In this document: positions 53,581 to 63,509 of the stretch, one piece after another
How positions within the stretch are numbered: the first letter of the stretch is position 1
Layout of the letters: each line of letters starts with the position of its first letter
Assembly (NCBI RefSeq): GCF_019649055.1
Contig: NW_026570222.1
Coordinates: 2,170,001-2,234,000 of the forward strand
DNA length: 64,000 nucleotides
From: Paramacrobiotus metropolitanus
Taxonomy: Eukaryota > Tardigrada > Eutardigrada > Parachela > Macrobiotidae
Reading direction: 5' to 3'
Notes under the pieces: model-generated
The model's input: the letters and a program-made list of their open reading frames with translations, nothing else
Told to the model about the DNA's origin: nothing
Databases searched by the model: none
Made by a program: the position numbers and the translations under genes

Positions 53581-55337
53581 ATGTCGAATGCCAGTAAAGC
53601 GCAGTATCGTCTACCCACTGTAAAAGATGGTCGCCGTAATGTTACTCTGGCGAGTCGCGGAACGCTGGACCACAGATTCGACCATATACCTTTTCCATTG
53701 CCGAGTGACGGCTTATGTATGAAGGGATTGCTTGTGGATCGGCAGGTTCTTCTCTTTGACGAGGCGCAGTGCGCATTCCTCCGATTTAAACGGGTAAATT
53801 ACGGTTTCACTTGCAGAATAGGCGTGTGGTTTCGTTGTGTCTATCGCTCTCACAAAACTTAAACAACTTAAATTTTTTAATTACTACGATACTAGTAATA
53901 CTACATCATTATGCGCTTACGTAATATTCCAACAGTGTATTTCTAAATTTGCTGTGTGCGCTAAATAATCAGGTGACAGGTGTAGATAATTAAGGTGATA
54001 ACGGTACTTTAGGGGTTTTTCGGCAATTTTGTTAGCGGTGGTGCACAACAGTCGCACGCGGACAACAACAACTGCGTCAAAAAAAAGCCGATCCAGAATG
54101 ATTCTGAAATCACGTATTCATCCCAGACGGACCCGTTTCCACCGCCTTCTCAAACCAGTCCCGTTGCCAGCCTGAACCTTTACGAAGCGTATTTTCTATG
54201 TTATGCGTGCGGAGTTTTGGAAGTGTGGGATTATCGAAATCAGCAGAAAATCTTGCGGCAACATCTCATGCGCATTTTCACTGCGCTGGATCCTTTGTTT
54301 CCATACTTTTTTGCAGCATACTTTCATTTCCGTAGTAAGCTGTACGTTATTCAATCCGGACTGAGGTTCGCTAGTGATTTTGGTATGTTGGTCATCGTAA
54401 CATCTACTCTAGCGGCTTAACAGTTTTCTGTTTGTTTGACTGCTGCGTAACAGCTAATGTAGACATCAACATTCAACAGGCTAGCACCTATTAATTCTTG
54501 TACAATTACAGTTTTATATGAATACGGTCCATCCAAGACACATTCGCTTTATGCCGTATACATCGTTATCCCCGGGCTGAGAGATGGCGGACTGTCGGTG
54601 CTGGATACGATGCAACGAGCTGCCAATGCTGTTAAAAAAGATGTATTGATGGTCGAGGTGGCCAACGGGAACCGCTCGGCAGATCAGCTTTTGCAACCTG
54701 ATTGTTTCCAGTACTTTCAGATAACAGTAAGTACCAAAGCTGTTGAAACATCTACAATAGTTGGCCGCTACCCGTTAACGCATCCTAAAAAGTGAATTTG
54801 TGTTTAATACCTTCTAAAAAACAATTAAGTTTTGGTTTTCAACCGTATGAGTATGTAGTTATGAAATTGTTGGGTGGGCAATTCTGTAAATCCCTTTTTA
54901 ATCGGGATATTTGTTGTAAAAATTTTATGATGATCTTTTCTGACAGGAAGTTATTGTACGGCGACGTGAAACGATACTGAATCCTAAAGGCACTGCAGAG
55001 TGCAGAACCGACGGACATGGACTGAATACAATAGCCGAAAAGTCGGTATTGGAAAATGCCGATACCAGAAGTAGTGACGGTAAAGGAATGAGGTACATAA
55101 ACGTATAACTTCCGTTAAAAATGTGCAATTATACAGTATCTGGCCCTTAAATCTGATAACTACTACGGTAGTACTTACTACTGTAGCACGTGTACTTATT
55201 GTATTATACAGCTACAAGTCAGAATTTTTTTGTGCTTGCTTAGCCCTTTTTTTTGGAATAGGAATGGAAATGCATCCTTGAGTCGGAAACCTGGACTTCG
55301 TGGAATAAGATTTAGAGGAAAGGGTCGCAAACGGTAG
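53581..55337 (+). CDS. TSEN2: TSEN2, catalytic tRNA-splicing endonuclease subunit
   Basis: Exons: 53581-53793 (71 codons, MSNASKAQYRLPTVKDG), an exon starting at 54052, then two catalytic exons and two short C-terminal ones ending at 55335-55337. The N-terminal part contains SLNLYEAYFLCYACGVLEVW and YFFAAYFHFRSKLYVIQSGL, the usual TSEN2 interdomain and beta region. The endonuclease fold keeps all three catalytic residues: Tyr in FVLYEYGPSKTHSLY, His eight residues later, and Lys in ANAVKKDVLMVEV. The enzyme cleaves the 5' splice site of intron-containing pre-tRNAs in the nucleus, in a complex with TSEN34, TSEN15 and TSEN54. The C-terminus has a basic GIRFRGKGRKR tail not known to me from human TSEN2. 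A tRNA gene lies 670 bp downstream, probably by chance. Confidence 0.92.
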
Positions 55338-56007
55338 CTTTCATGAGCGATTTATAAAAGCGGTTTAGTTTTTAAATTAATTTTATGCTTGACTTTCTAG
55401 TGCCCACCATTTTTAAGATCGTTATGCCCTTTTCCTACGACATGGCGAGTCGGCGACAGAGACAATCCTTGGTCTTTCTAACTTGTAAATTAATGTTCGA
55501 ATTCCATTTTTCGTTTTTATTTTTTAATCGAAATCGGGCAGATGCTGGAAGTGCGGATATTGTCGCACCGGCTGCATTGTTGGATTATCTTTGGTTGGGT
55601 TGTTGTTATACGTGCTTACTTGAGGTTTTGGAAAGAAAAGTTTCTAACATTGCGGTACTTGCTACATCTGTTGATGCAGTGCTACAATAAGGAACGTACG
55701 TACTTACGGGATCTCGTAAACTAATGCTAAAACTCCTCTGTGATCCGATACAGCTACGTAGAAAGACAGTAGCAGTTATTGGACTACAACCACAGAAGTT
55801 TAATTATTCATGTGACCGAACCATGGAACATTTACCTATTCAAACGTCGAACCCAAAATAAGGTATACTATACCGGTGTCAAACAAGTTAACAACCATAA
55901 CAAGTTAACTTACTTAACAAGTTAACAACAATCAATAAAAAAAATAAGTGTATTTGTTCGAATCGAACATTCGACATGTAGTATCACTTTTTGGTACATA
56001 AAAAAAT
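55338..56007. other. Spacer downstream of TSEN2
   Basis: Contains a 17-bp-period tandem repeat: ACAAGTTAAC at 55883, 55900 and 55917, without mismatch. No gene is supported otherwise. Confidence 0.6.
56000..56006 (-). terminator. RNA polymerase III terminator of the tRNA gene
   Basis: Seven T residues on the minus strand begin one base beyond the tRNA 3' end, the standard Pol III stop signal. Confidence 0.8.
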
Positions 56008-56080
56008 CGACCACGATGGGAATTGAACCCACATACTTCTGATTCGAAGTCAGACGCCTTAACCATTAGGCCACGCGGCC
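56008..56080 (-). tRNA. tRNA-Arg (anticodon UCG)
   Basis: A 73-nt cloverleaf without intron. The acceptor stem GGCCGCG pairs with CGTGGTC, with two G-U wobbles. The anticodon arm CTGA-CTTCGAA-TCAG places UCG in the loop. The T arm is GTGGG-TTCAATT-CCCAT, and the discriminator base is G. Internal promoter boxes are present (B box GGTTCAATTCC). It reads CGA and related Arg codons. CCA is not encoded, as expected for a eukaryotic gene. Confidence 0.95.
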
Positions 56081-56636
56081 AACAGACTTGTAGTTACAAA
56101 AATATGAGGCTGCGAAGTAGTGCTATCCCATAATCGCATGTTGACTGTCCTTACGTCCATAGAAGTACTGCACATACTCTACAAGCCTGTGTCATCAAAA
56201 TAATTAATGTTTATTGTCCTTTGCACGGAGCAGTTGCTCCCTCTAGGCTACAGACAGCAGAAGTCTAACAACAAAATAATAAAAACATTGAAGCGTGTAG
56301 TCACAGTCAACAACATCAGCCAAAACAGTTAGCAGCAGTAACATTAGATGCATACAAGCGGAAGTAAACATTTTTATGTTGGTTGCGAACTTGCTATAAG
56401 TTGACGCTATGGTGGAAAACAAAATGGAAGGGAGACGATCGCGCTGGGGTCGATGCATAAAACCAAAACCCACGTGTAGTTAAATTTTTAAGTACTCAGA
56501 AAGATTTTCAAAAGAAATCGTGGGAAAAAAGGAAAGCAAGGACACTTGCGCACGTAATCGCCTTTCTGTACTTTTTCAACTAAATCGCAACCACATTAAA
56601 TAGCCTACTGACACTATCTACTGTAATCATGCCGGT

Positions 56637-59612
56637 TCATTCCTTGAGTAACTTGGTGTTACAAAAACGTTTAACAAAGGTCAGCTGGCTCCAGTTGACG
56701 GTATCGAGCGCAGTCGTGAACACGTTGAGCGTGGTATAACTTTTCTTGTCTAGAGCAATTTCATTCCATAATAGCGCCAGGCGACTCGAGAGGGAGTCCG
56801 GGGAGGGCGGTAGAGTTTTTCCACATAAAGTTGTTGGTGCCGCCACAATGGGGAACGGGTGTCCACATAGCCGCAACGCTGACCGTGTATTACCTGAAAC
56901 AGAGGACACAGCGACAGCAGTTTGCTCATACAGTAAAAAGAACCGTTCACCAAGTGGGATACGGTTGAACACAAGTTTATAAATTAAGACAAGGCTATGT
57001 TTCAACCTACGTAATTCAAAACAGTCCCAGTTTAGCTCCAGCAACCGCCCTTTAAGACTGGTATTACCAAGATAAAGTGAATCAAGGAAACGAGATAAAC
57101 AACGTTCTAATTTTTCCCGGCAAGTTTTATTAACAGGCGCAATAAAAGGGCAGCAATAATCAAACGCCGTGAACACCAAAGACTTGAACAACTGAATTCG
57201 AGCGGCAGAATCAGCTTTCCTGAACGCAATATTAATCCAGCGTATTTTTTTACGCAGTTTAGTTACCAAAATGTCGGTATTGTCTTTGAATTTCAAACTG
57301 CGGTCAAAAAGTATACCTAAATATTTAACACAGTCGCTTTTCTCGATCGCATTACCATTAAGATAATACCGTGAGTCAACGATCGGCACCCGTTTTTTCG
57401 AAAAGGAAATATGGTACGATTTCAGAACATTAAATAGAAGTTTATGGTTTTTAGCCCAACTTTCTACCGCAGTAAGATCAGACTGTAACGCAATTTCATC
57501 AGCTCTTGTTGAAACTGGTCGGTAAAGAGCTATATCATCGGCGAAAATAAGCAGCTCGCTGTTGTTGAGCAGCGCAGAGGGTAAAAAATTTAATACACAA
57601 AGGAAGAAACACGGCCCAACAACTGACCCTTGCGGCACACCGCTAGTAACATTAATAACTTCCGATACACAACCATTAACCATTACACACTGCTTCCTGC
57701 CTTTCAGGTAATCAGACACCAAGTGTACTACCTGACTATTAATTCCCACTTTAATCAAAGCTTCCACAATAACCTGATGATCACATTTGTCAAATGCTTT
57801 TGAACAGTCCAGAAATAAAGCATGAACTTCTACGCCATTTTCAATGAAATCTGTTGTAGACTTTACGAACCAAGAGATCTGTAGTTCGCATGACCGCTTC
57901 TCCCTGTAACCAAATTGGTGATCAGTTAATTTTTGATGAGTTTTTAAATAATCACGAATGTATTCGTCAATACAACGTTCAAAGATTTTGGAAACAGGGT
58001 TCAACAGAGAAATTGGCCGGTAATTGAGAGGGCATGTCTGATCTTTAGAACTTTTGGGAATAGGAGATATGTACGACAATTTCCAGCATGCCGGATAGCA
58101 ACCTTCATTGACCGCTGCAGTAAAAATTAATTTTAGAGGCTTTACAACTACATTAGCACATAATTTTAAAAGTTTATTCGTTATTGCAAACGGACCGCTA
58201 GACGACGAAGGCGAGCAGTTAGCAATGTGATAGAAAATCATTTCTTCAGTAATATTAAAAGGTTCAGCTACATTACTTGCACAGATATCGATATCAGAGC
58301 TACGACAGTGACGATCACATGGGCCTAGAGAATTTGCAAACATCTGGTTCAAAGCGGTTGCTTTTTCGGAATCTTTTGAAAGAACTGAACCGTCATCCAT
58401 TTTCAGTGGAGGAATTCCAATTCGGTCATCCGCTGACTTAACATAATGCCAAAATTTTCGCGGGTTGTTACGGGCTGCAGTTGCGGCTTCGGTAACCTGA
58501 TAGTTTTCAAAATTACGTATTAACTTCTCCGCATGCTTACACAGATTTTTCCAGTGAATTTTATAATTTTGAGCGAGAATAGAATTATTATTTTTTACTG
58601 AATTTCGATATTTTTCAAAAGCAGTATTCCTTCTTCTGATAGCTCTTTTTACGTTACTTGGATAAATGATAGTACCCTTACGTTTCGCTTGACCGTAAAC
58701 AAAATATCGCTTTGCAATGGACAAAAACAAAGATTCAAATATTTCTACACGTTTATTCGTATCAGCATTTCGAAACTGCTCATTCCAATTAACAGATCCC
58801 AAATCATTGACAAAAGCAGATACTTTGTCCGCAGCAATTTTCCAACTCGGCGGGCTGAAGATAGGTGATTTTTTGCGCTTAATAGATAACATAAGTTCGA
58901 AGGCTAAATGATCGTTTTTAACTGAGGGAGGGCTGATTGGTTGGATGCCCATTACCAAATTTTTAGGTGATAAAATGCAGAGGTCTAGACAATTTTTCAG
59001 ACGAGTAGGGAAATCAACAATTTGCCTTAACCCAAATTCCTTCATTGCAAAAATTAATTCTTCCCCAGTCCCAGAGTTTCCTTTACAACTGTTCCACTCT
59101 ATTTCAGGCAAGTTAAAATCACCTATTATTATTAGCTTAGACATTACTGTTAATGGGATGACAGATTCAAGATGAGTAACGAAAACTGGTAACGAGGACT
59201 GCACTTTAGATGGAGATAAATAAACACACACAATAATCCTGTCAATGGTTGGAATTTCGACGAATATCGCTTCGACACACGCAAGCTCATATTCAATACG
59301 CCTAAAACTTTTCATGTTTTTACGAACAATGACTGCTACCCCTCCACCATATCCGTATTCTCGCCGTTTACGAAAGACATTGAAAGAGCGTAAATCCGCA
59401 AACTTGTTATCCGTAATAGCTTCATTGTCCCAAGTTTCAGTTAGACCGGTTATATCCGCATCAGCACAAAAAAGTTTAACCTGACAACTTTTATTTCTCA
59501 CACTGTTCACGTTACAGCAGCGGATCTTAATTGTTTTAAGATTGCGGATATTGCTTCTTGCTGGAAGTTTGCACTTCGCCAAATTCACTGAACCAACTTT
59601 GTCAATTACCAT
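56637..59612 (-). CDS. LINE ORF2: endonuclease-reverse transcriptase
   Basis: A 991-residue uninterrupted ORF. The N-terminal APE-like endonuclease shows GLTETWDNEA, GGGVAVIVRK, IIGDFNLPEIEW and the SVKNDHLAFEL end motif. The reverse transcriptase follows, with PLNYRPISLLNPVSKIFERC (region of motif 2), ALFLDCSKAFDKCDHQ, TSGVPQGSVVGPCFF and the catalytic LIFADDIALYRP. LSFSKK-like and KYLGILFDRSLKFKDN segments complete the thumb side. Such enzymes nick genomic DNA and reverse-transcribe their own RNA at the target. The key acidic residues seem intact, so this copy may be young. There is no RNase H domain that I can see. The ATG at 59612 lies upstream of the endonuclease start. Confidence 0.95.
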   Translation of the reverse strand: MVIDKVGSVNLAKCKLPARSNIRNLKTIKIRCCNVNSVRNKSCQVKLFCADADITGLTETWDNEAITDNKFADLRSFNVFRKRREYGYGGGVAVIVRKNMKSFRRIEYELACVEAIFVEIPTIDRIIVCVYLSPSKVQSSLPVFVTHLESVIPLTVMSKLIIIGDFNLPEIEWNSCKGNSGTGEELIFAMKEFGLRQIVDFPTRLKNCLDLCILSPKNLVMGIQPISPPSVKNDHLAFELMLSIKRKKSPIFSPPSWKIAADKVSAFVNDLGSVNWNEQFRNADTNKRVEIFESLFLSIAKRYFVYGQAKRKGTIIYPSNVKRAIRRRNTAFEKYRNSVKNNNSILAQNYKIHWKNLCKHAEKLIRNFENYQVTEAATAARNNPRKFWHYVKSADDRIGIPPLKMDDGSVLSKDSEKATALNQMFANSLGPCDRHCRSSDIDICASNVAEPFNITEEMIFYHIANCSPSSSSGPFAITNKLLKLCANVVVKPLKLIFTAAVNEGCYPACWKLSYISPIPKSSKDQTCPLNYRPISLLNPVSKIFERCIDEYIRDYLKTHQKLTDHQFGYREKRSCELQISWFVKSTTDFIENGVEVHALFLDCSKAFDKCDHQVIVEALIKVGINSQVVHLVSDYLKGRKQCVMVNGCVSEVINVTSGVPQGSVVGPCFFLCVLNFLPSALLNNSELLIFADDIALYRPVSTRADEIALQSDLTAVESWAKNHKLLFNVLKSYHISFSKKRVPIVDSRYYLNGNAIEKSDCVKYLGILFDRSLKFKDNTDILVTKLRKKIRWINIAFRKADSAARIQLFKSLVFTAFDYCCPFIAPVNKTCREKLERCLSRFLDSLYLGNTSLKGRLLELNWDCFELRRLKHSLVLIYKLVFNRIPLGERFFLLYEQTAVAVSSVSGNTRSALRLCGHPFPIVAAPTTLCGKTLPPSPDSLSSRLALLWNEIALDKKSYTTLNVFTTALDTVNWSQLTFVKRFCNTKLLKE

Positions 59613-59683
59613 GAAATTATCGTTTAGGCAATTATCATTGGAATCAGCTGGATTAGAAGAAATATGACCTTTAAATTCAAAAC

Positions 59684-60610
59684 TCAGTAATTTTTGCGGT
59701 AAACCTGCACGTTTTTTACTGAGCTGTTATAAAACATCCTCGACTTGTATATATTTTGGTAAACACTGCAGTATTCAAAAGCGAAAGCCGCATGCGGATT
59801 ATTATTATTCAGTTTACCAGCCGTTTTGCAATTTACGCACTCGTATTTAAAAGATGGGTCGTTTTCAGGGCAGTCAGTTGAGAGGTGTTGTTTCGCACAG
59901 TATCCACACACTGCATCTTTCACGCACTTCGAAGCTACATGATAAAATTCACAACATTTTTTACACTGTGGCACATAAAAGTGATCAGTTACTGGACAAG
60001 AATACCAGCCTAGTAATACGGATTTCTTTGCAGCTAGAGCATCACGTGTTTTGATATCTACATCAATTACAGCAGCATAGGTCAACGGGTTAGGGCGGTT
60101 GCTGGTAAGCTTTTTCACTATTTTTACTTCGGTATCAGCGGATAAATTTCTCAGTTTTAACTCGGAAATGAAGTCTTCTTCAGGCATTGCAACTGGTATC
60201 CTACGTACGATCATACGCTGTTTACGAGCTTTTGGCTTTTCGACATTAACCCCAAGCTCATCACTGTATTTTTTGAATAAAGCTTCACCGTTAGTTGCGT
60301 CACCAGCAGTTCCAAACTCGATAACGACTGACTTACCAAATCCCGGACGGACTTTAGTGACATTTGCGCCGCTGGCTCCGGTTGGAATCGTAGCAGATAG
60401 CGTCTTGCAAAAATCTGTCATTTCCTGTGGTGTTTTGCGCGACTGAGTAGCCAAGGAGGAATCCTTTGGTTTTAGCACAAGCACATTCTTGTTGGGCATA
60501 CTCTTAGGATTCGGCGATGCGGAATGGGAAGTAACTGTGGCGTAGGTCGGTTTCGAAGGAACAGGATGATGTTGGAGAGATTCGATTTCCAACAGTGCGG
60601 TTTTGTGCAT
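59684..60610 (-). CDS. LINE ORF1: zinc-knuckle nucleic-acid-binding protein
   Basis: About 308 residues from the first in-frame ATG (60610); an upstream TAG in the same frame lies near 60674. The middle has an RRM-like stretch (RMIVRRIPVAMPEEDFISEL). Near the C-terminus are CCHC-type knuckles: CKKCCEFYHVASKC (CX2CX4HX4C), CGYCAKQHLSTDC and a looser CVNC. It probably binds the element's RNA as a particle protein. This ORF1 type is usual for jockey/CR1-like elements of arthropods and relatives. The N-terminus may be incomplete, because the ORF starts with a short Ser/Pro-rich tail rather than a recognisable domain. Confidence 0.85.
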   Translation of the reverse strand: MHKTALLEIESLQHHPVPSKPTYATVTSHSASPNPKSMPNKNVLVLKPKDSSLATQSRKTPQEMTDFCKTLSATIPTGASGANVTKVRPGFGKSVVIEFGTAGDATNGEALFKKYSDELGVNVEKPKARKQRMIVRRIPVAMPEEDFISELKLRNLSADTEVKIVKKLTSNRPNPLTYAAVIDVDIKTRDALAAKKSVLLGWYSCPVTDHFYVPQCKKCCEFYHVASKCVKDAVCGYCAKQHLSTDCPENDPSFKYECVNCKTAGKLNNNNPHAAFAFEYCSVYQNIYKSRMFYNSSVKNVQVYRKNY

Positions 60611-61044
60611 TTGCTGCAGGGATTCGGTCAACTCCAGAACGGCACGGCCATCAGTTGTCAGGGCATTAAATTCCAGCTAACTTCTTACATGTCAGAAAAT
60701 TCGTAACGAATCGGTTAATTTTGGCTATCGATTGAGAAAAATCCAACAGTGGGATTTCGCATGCAAGAATAGAACTATTACTGTTTTCCCCCATGATGGG
60801 GAAAACGAAAGGTCACGCGGTATTTCACACAGAAAGGTCAACCCGGATGTATTATTCTTCGCTAACAGAAAGTTAGATCCGCACTCGAGCTGCTCGATAA
60901 TGATATAATACAGATAAAAAACATGTCTCGGTCAAATTTGTTCTGCCGTACGCTATAAAATAATTGGAACAATCAGAAATCATGTATTACTATGAATGCT
61001 TAATTTTTAAAATGACCGCTTTTACGATTTACTTCTCTTGAGGG
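60611..61044. other. LINE 5' flank
   Basis: Contains a hairpin with 9-bp arms, GTTTTCCCC 60783-60791 and GGGGAAAAC 60798-60806. This may be LINE 5' UTR or host DNA. No gene is supported. Confidence 0.4.
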
Positions 61045-61302
61045 TCATCTATTTTGGCCATTGTTGACTAATGGGAAATTTCGGCTACGTACCGGTATGC
61101 CATCGTTTCCGTTTCGTCCAGCTGCTGGTCTCGTTGCTGGAACAAGTACATCTATATAATGCTGACAAGTTTCGCCTGCGCCGCTACCATGTTCTGTTCG
61201 CGATTTCGTGAAATGAATTTGCACGCGAGTATGCAGGCCCTCATCCCGAATGAGCTGTCGGATTGCATTCTGATACTGAATAGGGATGTCGCTGCACATA
61301 GC
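61045..61302 (-). CDS. Candidate last exon of the unrecognised minus-strand gene
   Basis: Follows a good acceptor (TTTTTAG at 61303) and opens with IAMCSDIPIQYQNAIRQLIR, then RVQIHFTKSRTEHGSGAGE. The frame runs to a stop at 61045. A donor-like GTACGT inside it (61089) could shorten it. Whether it joins the gene at 61627-62997 depends on a weak donor before that gene's apparent stop. I do not recognise the family. Confidence 0.4.
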   Translation of the reverse strand, partial: AMCSDIPIQYQNAIRQLIRDEGLHTRVQIHFTKSRTEHGSGAGETCQHYIDVLVPATRPAAGRNGNDGIPVRSRNFPLVNNGQNR

Positions 61303-61626
61303 GATCTAAAAATCGAAAAGACTGATCCTATCCAACTCATGGTAATTGCAAATACAGTAACCGAGAAACATAACCTTTACTCTATATTATAACTGGGTTT
61401 TCTGATGTCAGCGCATGTGGCACATTTTTGTTTTACACAGGTTTACGCAGAACAACTCGATTTTTTTTAAATTTTGGATCTTGTAAATCCATAGATTTAC
61501 AGGTGCGTTTCTGTGGTAATTGTGCGAACGTTCTTATGTGGAGAATGGCGGTGCCCGATGTTCGATGAGCAAGAAGGTAGCCTGTTGCGCTAATCATGGT
61601 CCTGGATCACCCGCCGGTACCGTCCA

Positions 61627-62997
61627 CTAATAGAAACTGCGGGCTTTGTTGACGCCCGTTCCGGACGCACCGCTCTTCCCTGGGGGATCTGCTGTATTTG
61701 GCTTAGCTCGTCGGACTTTTGCATGCGGAGGAGTTGAATAAACGTATCCAATGGTTATTGAGTCCACAGTTAGCCCATACTGGAGGTCATCGAATGCAAT
61801 TTCCGGTCGATAGGCATATAAATCTTTTACTGCCTTCAATCTGTAATCTGTAGTCTTCAATCTGTAAAACAGAAAGTCGTATGGCACTGTTGTACAATAA
61901 TTTGTATGTTCGTATATGCTCGATAACTGATAGTGTTTAGTTTCTTTATTCTGATAACACATTTGTTTTGTCTCTCTAACACATACAGTAAGTGCATTTT
62001 GGGTTTCTGAAAGTGTTTATGCTTATACGCGAACAGTCACGTATTGACACTTACTTACGAAATGATAATCTTGAATGCCGTTGACGGCCCAAGTCATCTC
62101 GATAACCGCCGGCCATTGAGCAATTTTTTGTCCATCCCGCGTTAGACGGTGCAGGGTATTGCCGCCTTTATTCCCCAGACACCGCAGCGGTAAAGTTACA
62201 TTGTGCAGGAACACGTTGTTCTTCAGCGCTGCAATAAGCATCAGTAAATCAACTAGATCTTCAGATTGTTCAAATCTGCGAACACCTGACGCAAAACGAC
62301 TACGCGCGATTAACAGGACAAGATTACAAAAATAATTCAGACAATCGACATCCGTATGCAATTATTATCACTTACCAGCTGCTAAACACTGCTGCAGGCA
62401 AATAAGCCGTTTGGGTTCAAGAATCCAAAATCTAACTACAGCATAGGGGACACAGTGTCGATCAAGAAACCGGGACAACGTCGTGCCGGTTTCATCCATA
62501 GCGACAGAGTCGTACTTTTTCAGTGCACGTAAAGGGCCATTGCACTCGAGCCGCCTGATTTTGGATAGCCAATCTTCGTATTCCGGAAGTGAAACTAGAT
62601 CGTGGAACATTGTGGCTAACTGACCAATAGTCACTGATTTGTCCACGAGATTCCTCAGGGTTTGCCGTGCTTTTTCGCGCCCATGTTCAGTCTGGACTTG
62701 TCGCACCGCAACCGCGATCCGCAGAAAGTCGGGCTACCATGTGCTATACAGCCGGGAATTCGGCAATGATGGATTGCCGCTGGCGGTCTCGATCGCGTTG
62801 TCAGCTTGCATTTTCTCTTCCTTGCCCTCCTTCTTGGACATGACCGCGCCATCTTTCTGGTGCTTTCTGGGAAGGTGTGGATTCTTAAGTGGCTCTTTCC
62901 TTGCCGCCGGCATGCCATTTGTCTTCCAATGCCGAGGTTTAGGGTTAGCCTGATCACACGCGATAAGCCTATCTGCTACAACATCTTCTTCATCCAT
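61627..62997 (-). CDS. Unrecognised protein, three or more exons
   Basis: The start MDEEDVVADRLIACDQANPK at 62997 heads a basic, disordered-looking region rich in Lys. A frame stop (TAG, 62734) interrupts it; the same frame reopens at once with VRQVQTEHGREKARQTLRNL. An 84-nt in-phase intron would remove the stop. The body then reads LVDKSVTIGQLATMFHDLVS and LSRFLDRHCVPYAVVRFWIL. A phase-1 intron (donor after CLAAG) joins to VRRFEQSEDLVDLLMLIAAL and WPAVIEMTWAVNGIQDYHF. The last exon has LYAYRPEIAFDDLQYGLTVD, then a Pro/Lys tail and a stop at 61627. No family was recognised. Splice phases and even amino-acid composition suggest a real gene. Confidence 0.5.
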
Positions 62998-63509
62998 AAA
63001 TATTGTGAGTTTTCTGAAAACCTCATACTTACAATTTACAAAACATTTTAAATTTTTAAGCGAAATAGGTCTTTGAAACATGCAGCGGAAATAGAGTTCT
63101 TCACTAGACACTGCAAACAGCACGCCAGCTTGACAGAGTGTGTATGCTAGCCGTGATGATGAAAGCAAGGCACACACCCTGGCATGACACTGTTCCCGGG
63201 TGGCAAGTCTTCTTTCATTCCGGCTTTAATTTTCATGTTTCATCGTGCTGACCGGTAAACGTTTGATACAGCATATGGTAGAATTAGTCCAACTGGCATT
63301 GGCAGGATTTGTTTGATTTAAGTAATTTTGTCTTTTGTTAAAGGTTTTCTCAAGTTGGAATGCATTGTTCCCGTGTTTCGTTATGCATTGTTTCCGTTTT
63401 CGTTGTGTGTTTCGTTTCGTAGTTATAGAACCTTTTTTATGCTAAAAACAATTTAAAACGTTCAGTTTGCTTTTGTTCACCAAACCAGCAAACCACAAGA
63501 CATCCTAAA
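62998..63509. other. Divergent spacer before the last gene
   Basis: Half a kilobase between two genes transcribed apart. No coding frame is supported; both promoters are expected here. CGTTTTCGTTGTGTGTTTCG-type pyrimidine-rich sequence precedes the plus-strand gene. Confidence 0.45.

Larger units (their letters stand above)
56637..60610 (-). mobile_element. Non-LTR retrotransposon (LINE), CR1/jockey-like, two ORFs
   Basis: A two-ORF LINE on the minus strand. ORF1 (59684-60610) and ORF2 (56637-59612) are 71 nt apart and in different frames. No stop interrupts either. The 5' and 3' limits beyond the ORFs are not visible: no long poly-A, no clear microsatellite tail and no target duplication was spotted. 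The APE-type endonuclease plus reverse transcriptase and zinc-knuckle ORF1 point to the CR1/jockey assemblage; the clade is not resolved. Confidence 0.93.
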
